Assembly: GCA_963790435.1 (NCBI GenBank)
Contig: CAWBOI010000001.1
Span: 806,001 to 870,000 of the forward strand
DNA length: 64,000 bases
DNA from: Ilyomonas sp963790435
GTDB lineage: Bacteria; Bacteroidota; Bacteroidia; Chitinophagales; Chitinophagaceae
Direction of reading: 5' to 3'
Within the stretch, counting starts at the first letter, position 1. Each line of letters opens with the position of its first letter. Positions 16,803-24,552 of the stretch are shown here, piece by piece. The position numbers and the translations under genes are program-made. The notes below the pieces were generated by a model. That model ran no database searches. It worked only from the letters and a program-made list of their open reading frames with translations, and was not told the DNA's origin.

Positions 16803-17513
16803 TTAGCCTGCATACAATAAAAAAATAACCGGAATTTTATGTAGTTGTGGCAGCGGTTGGCTCTTCCATTGTTGAAGAGTTTGTGTAAGGATGCTTTCGT
16901 TTGTATGGGTTATGTTCATTGCGATGCAAAGTTTGGTTTGCGGCGCACAAGCTGTTAAAATATCATTCAGCAGAGCGCCGTTTCGATAAGGCGTTTCAAT
17001 AAAAAGTTGTGTTTGGTTTTCGCGCTTCGATTCTTCTTCCAATGCTTTTATTTTTCTCTTTCTTTCGCTCGATTCGATGGGCAAATATCCATGAAAACAA
17101 AACTGTTGCCCGTTCATGCCGCTGGCCATTAAAGCAAGTAAGATTGAACTCGGACCAACCAATGGTTTGATGATTGCTTTGTGTTGCTGCGCAACTGCAA
17201 CCAATAGTTGTCCGGGATCGGCAATGCAAGGGCAGCCAGCTTCACTAACAATACCAATGAGTTTATTTTGTTGCATTGCATTTACGAACGCCGATTTTAC
17301 GGCTTCTTCAGCCTTGCCGATCGTATGCCATTCGTAGCTGTCAATCACCATTTCGAGCCATAATTTTTTGAAATACCGCCTTGCTGTTTTTTCATTTTCG
17401 GCAAAAAAAACATGACAGCTTTTTATGGCTTCCAACACATATTGCGGAATGGCTTTGATGGCTTCTTCATCATCGCTTAGGAGCGAAGGAATAAGGTAAA
17501 CAGTTGCGCTCAT
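16803..17513 (-). CDS. RsmI-like SAM-dependent methyltransferase (tetrapyrrole methylase fold)
   Basis: 236 residues. VYLIPSLL at the N-terminus, IGIVSEAGCPCIADPG (the SAM-binding GxPxxxDPG region), VGPSSILLALMASGM and FHGYLPIESSERKRKI are the RsmI (YraL) signature. RsmI adds the 2'-O-methyl group to C1402 of 16S rRNA. The Bacteroidota form is shorter than E. coli RsmI at the C-terminus, as here. The start at 17513 (MSATVYLIP) is preferred; an in-frame ATG 33 bases upstream adds a non-family tail. Confidence 0.85.
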   Translation of the reverse strand: MSATVYLIPSLLSDDEEAIKAIPQYVLEAIKSCHVFFAENEKTARRYFKKLWLEMVIDSYEWHTIGKAEEAVKSAFVNAMQQNKLIGIVSEAGCPCIADPGQLLVAVAQQHKAIIKPLVGPSSILLALMASGMNGQQFCFHGYLPIESSERKRKIKALEEESKRENQTQLFIETPYRNGALLNDILTACAPQTKLCIAMNITHTNESILTQTLQQWKSQPLPQLHKIPVIFLLYAG

Positions 17514-17820
17514 GAATTGTGAATATTGTAAAACAAAACCCCGCAAAAGATGATTGTAAAATTCATTTTGTTTTGATCAAAAACAGCGTTTCCTGCCTTC
17601 AACCTCTTCGTGCTATGTTGGAGTTGCCTGTTGTAATGAAAGCCGCGAAAATATGGACAAAAACAAACTTGAAGAGACATAAAATAAAGTCAAAAACAAT
17701 TCCTTTGCATTCCTATTCTTTACCCTTCAATTATTAAACCTATAGAAACCTCTGTAACAACAAAGCCCATCTTAAACAAGACAGGCTTTTAGCAAGCAAT
17801 CAAAGATTCGTTAGAGGCCA

Positions 17821-18967
17821 CTAATCGCGCAATGCCTCACGGGCAATCACAATTTTCTGTATTTCAGAAGTGCCTTCACCAATGGTGCAAAGCTTGGCGT
17901 CTCTATAATATTTTTCAACCGGAAAATCCTTGGTATAACCATAACCCCCAAAAATTTGTACGGCATCATTGGCAACTTTTACCGCCACTTCGGAGGCATA
18001 ATATTTTGCCATCGCCGCAGCTTTTGTTAAGCGGCTGGTTTGTAGTTTTTAAATGACAGGCATTTTGAATCAATAAATCGGCGGCTTCAATTTCGGTTGC
18101 CATGTCTGCCAGTTTGAAGCTAATGCCTTGGAAAGAAGCAATGGGCTTATCAAACTGATGTCTTTCTTTCGCATAATTTTTCGCGGCTTCAAATGCGCCT
18201 TTGGCAATGCCCAGCGAAAGAGCAGCAATCGAAATTCGCCCGCCATCCAGCACTTTCATTGCCTGGTAAAAACCTTCGCCCACTCCGCCTAATCTGGCAT
18301 TATCTGAAATGCGGCAATTATCAAAAATCATTTCGGCAGTTTCGCTGGCTCTCATGCCCAGTTTGTTTTCTTTTTTACCACCGTAAAAACCCCTTGTGCC
18401 GCCACGTTCTACAACAAAAGCGGTTGCATTATTTTTGGCGCGCGGTTCGCCGGTGCGTGCAATTACCACGGCAACATCGCCGGTTTTTCCATGCGTAATC
18501 CAGTTTTTAGTTCCGTTCAAAATCCAGTCATCGCCATCGCGCACGGCAGTACATTTCATGTTGCCCGCATCGCTACCCGTGTTCGGTTCGGTTAATCCCC
18601 AGGCACCAATCCATTCGGCAGTGGCGAGTTTGGGAAGGTATTTGTACTTCTGCTCTTCATTACCAAACAATAAAATATGATTGGTGCAAAGCGAGTTGTG
18701 TGCAGCTACGCTCAAGCCAATGGAACCGCATACTTTAGCAATTTCTTCAATCACTTCCTTGTATTCGAAATAGCTTAAACCTGCGCCCCCGTATTCTTCT
18801 GGAACAAGCACGCCCATCAATCCGAGTTCACCTAATTTCTTAAAAACTTCTACCGGAAACGTTTGCGCTTCATCCCATTCCATCACATGCGGACGAATGT
18901 AGCGCTCTGCAAAATCGCGGGCCGTTTCTTTTACCTGTACTGTTATTTCTTCCACTAAAAAATCCAT
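17821..18967 (-). pseudogene. Acyl-CoA dehydrogenase, interrupted by a single-base frameshift
   Basis: Two overlapping frames together give a full ~381-residue acyl-CoA dehydrogenase. The first (from 18967) holds the FAD and substrate motifs (EYGGAGLSY, WGLTEPNTGSDAG, NGTKNWITHG, QFDKPIASFQG); the second ends in AKYYASEVAVKVANDAVQIFGGYGYTKDFPVEK and CTIGEGTSE. They join if one base is removed near 18026-18031, in an AAAA run (minus strand), giving NQPLNKAAAMAKYYAS. Total length minus one is divisible by three. The enzyme makes the alpha-beta double bond of an acyl-CoA and passes electrons to ETF. It may be intact in the living cell if the extra base is an error. Confidence 0.85.
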
Positions 18968-19508
18968 ACTAACAATTGTTAGTTTGCAAATGTAAAGAAG
19001 TTTTTTACTTGAAAAATTTATTTACAAAATTTTTATTCAACCGCAAGCAGCGGTGCTATTTTTTGAAACAGTTCATCTTTGATAAACACAATCTTTTTAA
19101 TGTCTTCAACTGATGAATACTTGCCGTGTTGCTTCCGATAAATAACAATAGCTTCTGCAACATCAGAAGGAATAACAGGGTTTGTTTTTAACTCATTTAC
19201 TGTTGCAGTGTTGATGTTTATTTTTTGTGATGATGATGATTGAACATTTGTTTTCTGCAGATGACAAACGCAAATAAGGCAGGATGGTTTGATACGCTGA
19301 ATCAGACAAACCATACGTTTTCTTTACTCCTTCCAACGAAGTAAAGCCACCGATTTTATCGCGGTATTTTACAATGCGGTTGCTGAGTACATCGCCAATC
19401 ATCGGTAGAGATTTCCATTGTTCAACAGTGGCAGTGTTCACATCAATGATCTGTGGTTTTGGTTTGAGGAAAGGTTTGTTTTCATCATTATTCCGGGTTG
19501 CTGAAAGC

Positions 19509-19520
19509 GTTTGTTTTTGC
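19509..19520 (-). repeat. GCAAAAACAAAC motif, exact copy in the ComEA-like gene
   Basis: Read by the gene as GCG CAA AAA CAA ACG (AQKQT), so it sits in a different codon frame from the next copy in the same gene. Confidence 0.85.
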
Positions 19521-19750
19521 GCATTGTTGATGGTTACAAAAGGCAATAACCGTTCGGCTTCCTGTGGCAATAAACCATAGATTTTTTTCAAATCATCAGG
19601 CTTATAAAAACGCCCGCCTTTGTTGCGATAATTGATAATGGTATGAATCGTTTTATCGCGCACACCGAGTCGTTTCCATCCTTCTTCATCCAACAAATTA
19701 GGGTCAAAAGAAAACATCTGAACATTCGCTGCTATTGATGAAACTGCTAA

Positions 19751-19762
19751 GTTTGTTTTTGC
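19751..19762 (-). repeat. GCAAAAACAAAC motif, exact copy in the ComEA-like gene
   Basis: Read by the gene as GCA AAA ACA AAC (AKTN). Extended form AGTGCAAAAACAAACTT. Confidence 0.85.
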
Positions 19763-19994
19763 ACTAAAATGTGGCTGTAACGCAGTACTGTCGAGCCTTT
19801 CAGAAGATAGTGTTGCAATTGATTCATCCAGACTTTGTATTGCCGGAATTTCTTCTTTTGGGCTATAAAAAAGAAGCAACAAACAATAGCCGGTTAAAAC
19901 AATGATTAACCCGATAACAACGCGTCTTTCTTTTTTAGAAAAAACAAAATAGTCTTTCCATGATGAATTGGTATGCATAGTTTTGGTTGTAACA

Positions 19995-20768
19995 TTAGCA
20001 ATAAAGCACTAAACCATCGTAAGCTAAAGATATGTGTTTTGGCAGAGTTGGGTTTACCTCTTTATGTCTACCCAACTGATGACTGATGTGCGTAAAATAA
20101 GCCTGCGGAACTTCTAACTCATTTACAAGATGGATCGCTTCGTTTAACGTAAAATGCGACAAATGATTTTCTCTTCGCAACGCATTTACCACCATCACCT
20201 GCGAGCCTTTGATGAGGTTTTTGTTTGGCTCATCTATTTTGTTGGCATCGGTAATATAAGTGAAACTTCCAAACCTGAAACCATACACCAACATCTTATG
20301 ATGCCACACCACAATAGGCGTTACCGGAATATCGCCAATTACAAATGGTTTTTCGGAAATGGTGATGAGATTGATGTTGGGAATGCCCGGATATTTATGT
20401 TCCGCAAACACATAAGCAAATTCCTTTTTTAAAGCGTTGCCTGTAAACTCATTGGCATACACATCAATAGCGAGACCCGTAAAAAAGTTGTAAGGACGCA
20501 CATCATCCAATCCTGCAATATGGTCTTTGTGCGAATGCGTAAACAAAACGGCATCCAATGTATTGTTGTTGATGCGCAGCATTTGTTGCCTGAAATCAGG
20601 TGTCGTATCTACAACCAGTGTAGTAGTTGGCGACTGTACTAAAATGCTGGTACGAAGCCGTTTGTCCCGCTCATCGGGCGATGTACACACTTCGCAATGG
20701 CAGCTAATCATGGGAACGCCGGTGCTGGTGCCGGTTCCTAAAAACGTTATGGTTAATGGCGGTTGCAA
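19995..20768 (-). CDS. MBL-fold metallo-hydrolase, PhnP-like
   Basis: 257 residues. ITFLGTGTSTGVPMISCHCEVC at the start combines the beta-lactamase-fold opening with a Cys pair, as in PhnP-type phosphodiesterases. The metal motif is THSHKDHIAG (HxHxDH), with a later His in IVVWHHKML and a terminal THISHQLG. A nearby PDERDKRLRTSILV stretch is also typical. It likely hydrolyses a cyclic or activated phosphodiester; the natural substrate is unknown. It ends 16 bases upstream of the ComEA-like start and may share its transcript. Confidence 0.85.
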   Translation of the reverse strand: MQPPLTITFLGTGTSTGVPMISCHCEVCTSPDERDKRLRTSILVQSPTTTLVVDTTPDFRQQMLRINNNTLDAVLFTHSHKDHIAGLDDVRPYNFFTGLAIDVYANEFTGNALKKEFAYVFAEHKYPGIPNINLITISEKPFVIGDIPVTPIVVWHHKMLVYGFRFGSFTYITDANKIDEPNKNLIKGSQVMVVNALRRENHLSHFTLNEAIHLVNELEVPQAYFTHISHQLGRHKEVNPTLPKHISLAYDGLVLYC

Positions 20769-20798
20769 AGAAGCAAAGTAAAGATTTCGGGTTAATAG

Positions 20799-21071
20799 TT
20801 ATGCGTTTGTTTTTGCCGCTTTTTTTACATCCTCATACAACAATTGCGAAGCATGGGTAAGCTTATCAATATCAATGGGCAATTGAGGAATGAGTTCAAG
20901 CAAGGTATTCATGCGACCTTCAGCATCTAAAAATTTATTCAGCACAATTACGCGTCTGCTTTCCAGTAAACACCAGCCGCTTTGAAACGTACCACGCTCA
21001 TAACGCAACGTATATCCGGCTTCATGAACAATGGCAGATAATTTATCCAAATTGTGTTGTGTGGGTTTCAT
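20799..21071 (-). CDS. Conserved hypothetical protein, 90 residues
   Basis: MKPTQHNLDKLSAIVHEAGYTLRYERGTFQSGWCLLE..., with VIVLNKFLDAEGRMNTLLELIPQL. This pattern recurs in Bacteroidota as a small soluble protein of unknown function; no signal peptide or membrane helix. The start at 21071 is preferred over the longer frame from 21101. It is divergent from the FtsE-like gene. The last four residues (AKTN then Ala) are encoded by an exact copy of the repeated motif. Confidence 0.65.
   Translation of the reverse strand: MKPTQHNLDKLSAIVHEAGYTLRYERGTFQSGWCLLESRRVIVLNKFLDAEGRMNTLLELIPQLPIDIDKLTHASQLLYEDVKKAAKTNA
20805..20816 (-). repeat. GCAAAAACAAAC motif, exact copy at a gene's last codons
   Basis: Encodes AKTN just before the final Ala and stop of the 90-residue hypothetical protein. 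Confidence 0.85.
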
Positions 21072-21174
21072 AAGGCAAAGGTATTGGTTTGAAAAGTTCA
21101 AGTTTTATAATGACTTCAAGTTTTGCATTCTTAAAAAGGCTTATTCTTTACCTTCGCCGCAAATGGTGAACCCT

Positions 21175-21864
21175 ATGTCGGAAACGGTGGTTTCTATTCA
21201 AAATGCAAATATTTCTCAAGGCAGTAATCTGGTGTTGCAAAATGTAAACTTTATCGTGTCGCGCGGCGAGTTTGTTTATCTTGTTGGAAAGACAGGCAGC
21301 GGCAAAAGCAGTCTTTTAAAAACCTTATACGGAGAGCTTCCTTTAACCGTTGGGAGCTGTACTGTGGTTGGGTTTGATATAACCACAATGACCTGGAAAA
21401 AGTTGCCGTTCTTACGTCGTAACCTGGGTATGATATTTCAAGACTTTCAGTTGCTTACCGATAGAAACGTGTATGAAAATTTGCGCTTCGTGCTGCGGGC
21501 AACAGGCTGGACAGACAATAAATTGATGGACGAAAAAATAAACGATGTACTGGATAAAGTGGGCTTGAAAAGCAAAGGTTTTAAAATGCCGTTTGAAATG
21601 AGTGGTGGCGAGCAACAGCGCGTTGATATTGCACGGGCTTTACTTAATTCGCCAAAACTTATTTTGGCTGACGAACCTACCGGAAATCTCGATCCCGAAA
21701 CCAGTGATGAAATTATGCAATTGCTTATGCGCATTTGTAAAGAATACGGCACTTCACTCATCATGGCAACGCACGATTTCATGCTTTTGCAAAAATATCC
21801 ATCGCGCATTCTTACCACCGAAAACGGAAAAGTGATTGACAGCAAAACGGTAGCTGTGTTATGA
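21175..21864 (+). CDS. ftsE: FtsE-like ABC transporter ATP-binding protein
   Basis: 229 residues, one ABC domain. Walker A is GKTGSGKSS (38-46), the Q-loop GMIFQDFQLL, signature MSGGEQQR, Walker B LILADEPTGNLDPET and H-loop MATHDF. The short length, the Q-loop sequence and the LADEPTGNLD motif fit FtsE, which works with FtsX to control peptidoglycan hydrolases at the division site. ftsX is not adjacent, as is usual in Bacteroidota. MSETVV at 21175 is taken as the start; MVNP at 21163 is possible. Confidence 0.78.
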   Translation: MSETVVSIQNANISQGSNLVLQNVNFIVSRGEFVYLVGKTGSGKSSLLKTLYGELPLTVGSCTVVGFDITTMTWKKLPFLRRNLGMIFQDFQLLTDRNVYENLRFVLRATGWTDNKLMDEKINDVLDKVGLKSKGFKMPFEMSGGEQQRVDIARALLNSPKLILADEPTGNLDPETSDEIMQLLMRICKEYGTSLIMATHDFMLLQKYPSRILTTENGKVIDSKTVAVL

Positions 21865-21869
21865 TTTCC

Positions 21870-21937
21870 TACCGCCAGGACGCTAAGGCGCAAAAAAGCG
21901 CATAACCGGCCTTCGCGTCTTTGTGCCTTAGCGGTAA
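21870..21937. repeat. Intergenic palindromic repeat (accgccaggacgctaaggcgc type)
   Basis: The left arm taccgcc...ctaaggcgca and right arm tttgtgccttagcggta form an imperfect long hairpin. It resembles a short repeat I have seen between genes in many environmental bacteria. It lies just after the FtsE-like stop and before fabG, so it could also end transcription. Confidence 0.6.
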
Positions 21938-21966
21938 ATAAAAATTAAAATATTTATTCCAGCCTC

Positions 21967-22716
21967 ATGCTAAAAGATAAAGTTTGTATTGTTACCGGTG
22001 CAGCTCGCGGCATTGGTGAAGCCATTGCTATAAAGTTGGCTGAAAACGGTGCGCACGTTGCATTTACTTATGTAAGCGAAAGTAGTAAAGACAAAGCTGC
22101 TGCATTAGAAAATAAGCTAACTGCAATGGGCGTAAAAGCAAAAGCTTACCAAAGTAATGCGGGCGATTTTAAAGCCTGCGAAACATTTGTAAATGATGTG
22201 GTAAAAGAATGGGGAACAATTGATGTTTGTGTGAACAATGCAGGCATTAGTAAAGATAATTTGTTGCTTCGCATGTCGCCGGAACAATGGGATGATGTGA
22301 TGGACATCAACCTAAAAAGTGTGTTCAACATGACAAAGCAAGTTATCAGACCAATGATGAAAGCAAAGAAAGGAAGCATCGTCAATATGAGTTCTATCAT
22401 CGGCATTCATGGCAACGCAGGGCAAAGCAGTTATGCTGCCAGCAAAGCGGGAATTATAGGCTTTACCAAAAGTGTTGCGCTGGAATTAGGCAGTAGAAAC
22501 ATCCGCTGCAACGCCATCGCACCAGGCTTTATAGAAACAGACATGACGCATTATTTAAAAGAAGGGGCCGCATCTGATGAGTTTAAAAAGAAGATACCCT
22601 TAGGTCGTTTCGGAACCGGCGAAGAAGTAGCAAAAGCAACCTTGTTTTTGGCTTCTGATATGAGTAGCTATGTAACCGGACAAGTGTTGAGTGTGTGTGG
22701 CGGCATGAACATTTAA
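21967..22716 (+). CDS. fabG: 3-oxoacyl-ACP reductase (short-chain dehydrogenase)
   Basis: 249 residues. The NADPH site is TGAARGIGEAIA, followed by NNAGISKDNLL, the catalytic Ser in NMSSIIG and the Tyr-Lys pair in SYAASKAGIIGF. The C-terminal ITGQVLSVCGGMNI-like end (VTGQVLSVCGGMNI) is the FabG pattern. It reduces 3-oxoacyl-ACP in fatty acid elongation. The glycosyltransferase gene starts 10 bases after its stop, so they are co-transcribed. Confidence 0.9.
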   Translation: MLKDKVCIVTGAARGIGEAIAIKLAENGAHVAFTYVSESSKDKAAALENKLTAMGVKAKAYQSNAGDFKACETFVNDVVKEWGTIDVCVNNAGISKDNLLLRMSPEQWDDVMDINLKSVFNMTKQVIRPMMKAKKGSIVNMSSIIGIHGNAGQSSYAASKAGIIGFTKSVALELGSRNIRCNAIAPGFIETDMTHYLKEGAASDEFKKKIPLGRFGTGEEVAKATLFLASDMSSYVTGQVLSVCGGMNI

Positions 22717-22726
22717 GCTTACTATT

Positions 22727-23902
22727 TTGACGTTATCCATCATCATAGTCAGTTACAACGTAAAGTATTTTTTAGAGCAATGTCTTTGCTCGGTAAAAGA
22801 GGCAATTCAAAACATAGAAGCCGAAGTTATTGTGGTTGACAACTGTTCGCCCGATAATACAATTGCTTACTTGCAGCCCAGATTTTCGTGGGTAAAATTC
22901 GTGCAAAACCAAACCAACGAAGGTTTTGCCAAAGCCAACAACAGAGCCTTACAACAAGCGAATGGTGAGTACATTTTATTTTTAAACCCTGATACCATTT
23001 TGGCAGAAGATACATTGCAACGATGTATCTTTTTTTATAAAAACAAACCCGGTGCTGGCGCAATTGGTGTGCGCATGATTGACGGCAGCGGCAGGTTTTT
23101 GCCAGAAAGCAAACGCTCGTTTCCCTCGCCGATGGTTTCATTTTATAAGTTAATAGGTTTGTCTTCTTTATTTCCAAAACACAAAAGATTTGGGAAATAT
23201 GCGCTTCAGTTTATGGAAGAAAAAGAAGCGCATGAAGTAGATGTGATTTCTGGCGCTTTTATGATGATACCAAAACAAATTTTAGATAAAACTGGCGGTT
23301 TTGATGAACGTTTTTTCATGTATGCCGAAGACATTGACTTGAGTTATCGCATTCAAAAAAAGGATTGTCAAAATTATTATTTGGGCAATGTAACCATCGT
23401 TCATTTCAAAGGTGAAAGCACAAAAAAAGGCAGCTTTCAATACGTGAAAGTGTTTTATAACGCCATGAATTTGTTTGTAAAAAAATGGTATCATGGCAGC
23501 GGTGCTTGGCTGGTTCGGCAAGGCCTGCAAGTGGGCATTTTTATACGTGGTTTTATTTCAGTTTTAGGTTTATCATTCTTAAAAAAAGGCAAAACCAAAC
23601 TTCAACCATTTGATGAGATTGTATGTATTGGAAACGCAGATAGAACAAGCATTGCAGAGAGTATTCTTCATTTACATTTTCCGAACAAAACCATAAGCAG
23701 GCAATCTCCTTTTAAAGAACTCATATCTTCATTCAACAACAAAATGCTTGTGTTTTGTATGGATGATTTGTCTTATAAAAAAAGCATTGAATTATTGCAA
23801 CAGACCAACGCTCAATCTTATAAATGGTTTGGTAAAAAAAGTCAAAGCATGGTTGGAAGCGATAATAAAAATAACAGCGGCGATGTGATTGCAATTAAAT
23901 AA
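22727..23902 (+). CDS. Family 2 glycosyltransferase (rhamnosyltransferase-like), TTG start
   Basis: 391 residues. The GT-A domain shows LSIIIVSYNVKYFLEQCL, VVDNCSPDNT, NEGFAKANNRALQQANGEYILFLNPDT (DxD equivalent) and DVISGAFMMIPK / FDERFFMYAEDIDLSYR, the WbbL-type pattern. After a hydrophobic stretch (~270-290) a ~100-residue C-terminal region of alternating beta strands follows (DEIVCIGNADRTSI, KMLVFCMDDLSYKKSI) and looks like a separate small Rossmann-type module. No in-frame ATG lies upstream, so TTG at 22727 is the only start that keeps the first beta strand. It likely adds a sugar to a cell-surface glycan. Confidence 0.85.
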   Translation: MTLSIIIVSYNVKYFLEQCLCSVKEAIQNIEAEVIVVDNCSPDNTIAYLQPRFSWVKFVQNQTNEGFAKANNRALQQANGEYILFLNPDTILAEDTLQRCIFFYKNKPGAGAIGVRMIDGSGRFLPESKRSFPSPMVSFYKLIGLSSLFPKHKRFGKYALQFMEEKEAHEVDVISGAFMMIPKQILDKTGGFDERFFMYAEDIDLSYRIQKKDCQNYYLGNVTIVHFKGESTKKGSFQYVKVFYNAMNLFVKKWYHGSGAWLVRQGLQVGIFIRGFISVLGLSFLKKGKTKLQPFDEIVCIGNADRTSIAESILHLHFPNKTISRQSPFKELISSFNNKMLVFCMDDLSYKKSIELLQQTNAQSYKWFGKKSQSMVGSDNKNNSGDVIAIK

Positions 23903-23925
23903 ATTAATGAAGAGAAATGACACGT

Positions 23926-24552
23926 TCAAACCAAGTCATATTTAACCGCGAGCCGGATTAAAGATGCCGTGTTGTTGGCTTCAAATTTCATCAGTAAATT
24001 CCGGCGATGCGTATCAACCGTTAGCTCGCTAATAAACAATTGTGAAGCAATTTGGTTGTTGGTTAACCCTTCCGAAATCAATCCTAAGATTTCCTTCTCC
24101 CGCCGCGTAAGCACGGGCATTGGTTTCGTCGGCTTTTCTTTTTGCAATTCCATCATACCAATATCATGGCTTAAATACATTTTGTTTTGATGCACGGCTT
24201 CAATAGCGTCACTTATTTCTTCAGCTGATGCGCTTTTAATTAAATAGCCCATTGCGCCGTTTTGTATCATTTGCGCCACATAGTTTCTTTCCCTGAATGT
24301 ACTCATGGCCAGCACTTGTACGGAAGGATAAACAGATTTTATTTTTTTACATAATTCAATGCCGCTTACATCGGGCAAATTGATGTCGAGAATGGCAATA
24401 TCAACAGGTGAAACTGCCAGCCGTTCCATTGCTTCAAACGCGTTACCTGCGGTAGCAATCACTTGCATGTTGGATAATGTGTTGATGATGGCTCGCAAGC
24501 CTTGTATCACCATTGGATGGTCATCTACCAACAGAATATTTATGTTACTCAT
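23926..24552 (-). CDS. NarL/LuxR-type response regulator
   Basis: 208 residues. The receiver domain has the acidic pair Asp10-Asp11, the phosphorylation site Asp56 in ILDINLPD, Thr/Ser in MSTFRE and the Lys in YLIKSAS. The C-terminal ~65 residues are a LuxR helix-turn-helix: LTRREKEILGLISEGLTNNQIASQLFISELTVDTHRRNLLMKF. The ATG overlaps the 3' end of the kinase gene by 8 bases, so kinase and regulator form one operon and almost certainly one phosphorelay. Target genes cannot be read from the window. Confidence 0.92.
   Translation of the reverse strand: MSNINILLVDDHPMVIQGLRAIINTLSNMQVIATAGNAFEAMERLAVSPVDIAILDINLPDVSGIELCKKIKSVYPSVQVLAMSTFRERNYVAQMIQNGAMGYLIKSASAEEISDAIEAVHQNKMYLSHDIGMMELQKEKPTKPMPVLTRREKEILGLISEGLTNNQIASQLFISELTVDTHRRNLLMKFEANNTASLIRLAVKYDLV

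Larger units (their letters stand above)
19033..19978 (-). pseudogene. ComEA-like membrane-anchored helix-hairpin-helix DNA-binding protein, frameshifted
   Basis: An N-terminal anchor (VVIGLIIVLTGYCLLLLFY) precedes three helix-hairpin-helix units: ~WKRLGVRDKTIHTIINYRNKGG, then IDVNTATVEQWKSLPMIG, then in another frame ININTATVNELKTNPVIPSD. The frames join into 314 residues if one A is removed from the A6 run (minus strand) near 19219-19224. IDVNTA is the classic ComEA opening; ComEA binds incoming DNA outside the inner membrane during natural transformation. The gene carries two exact copies of the window's repeated 12-mer (19509, 19751) and one core copy (19180). Other roles for such anchored HhH proteins are possible. 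Confidence 0.8.
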
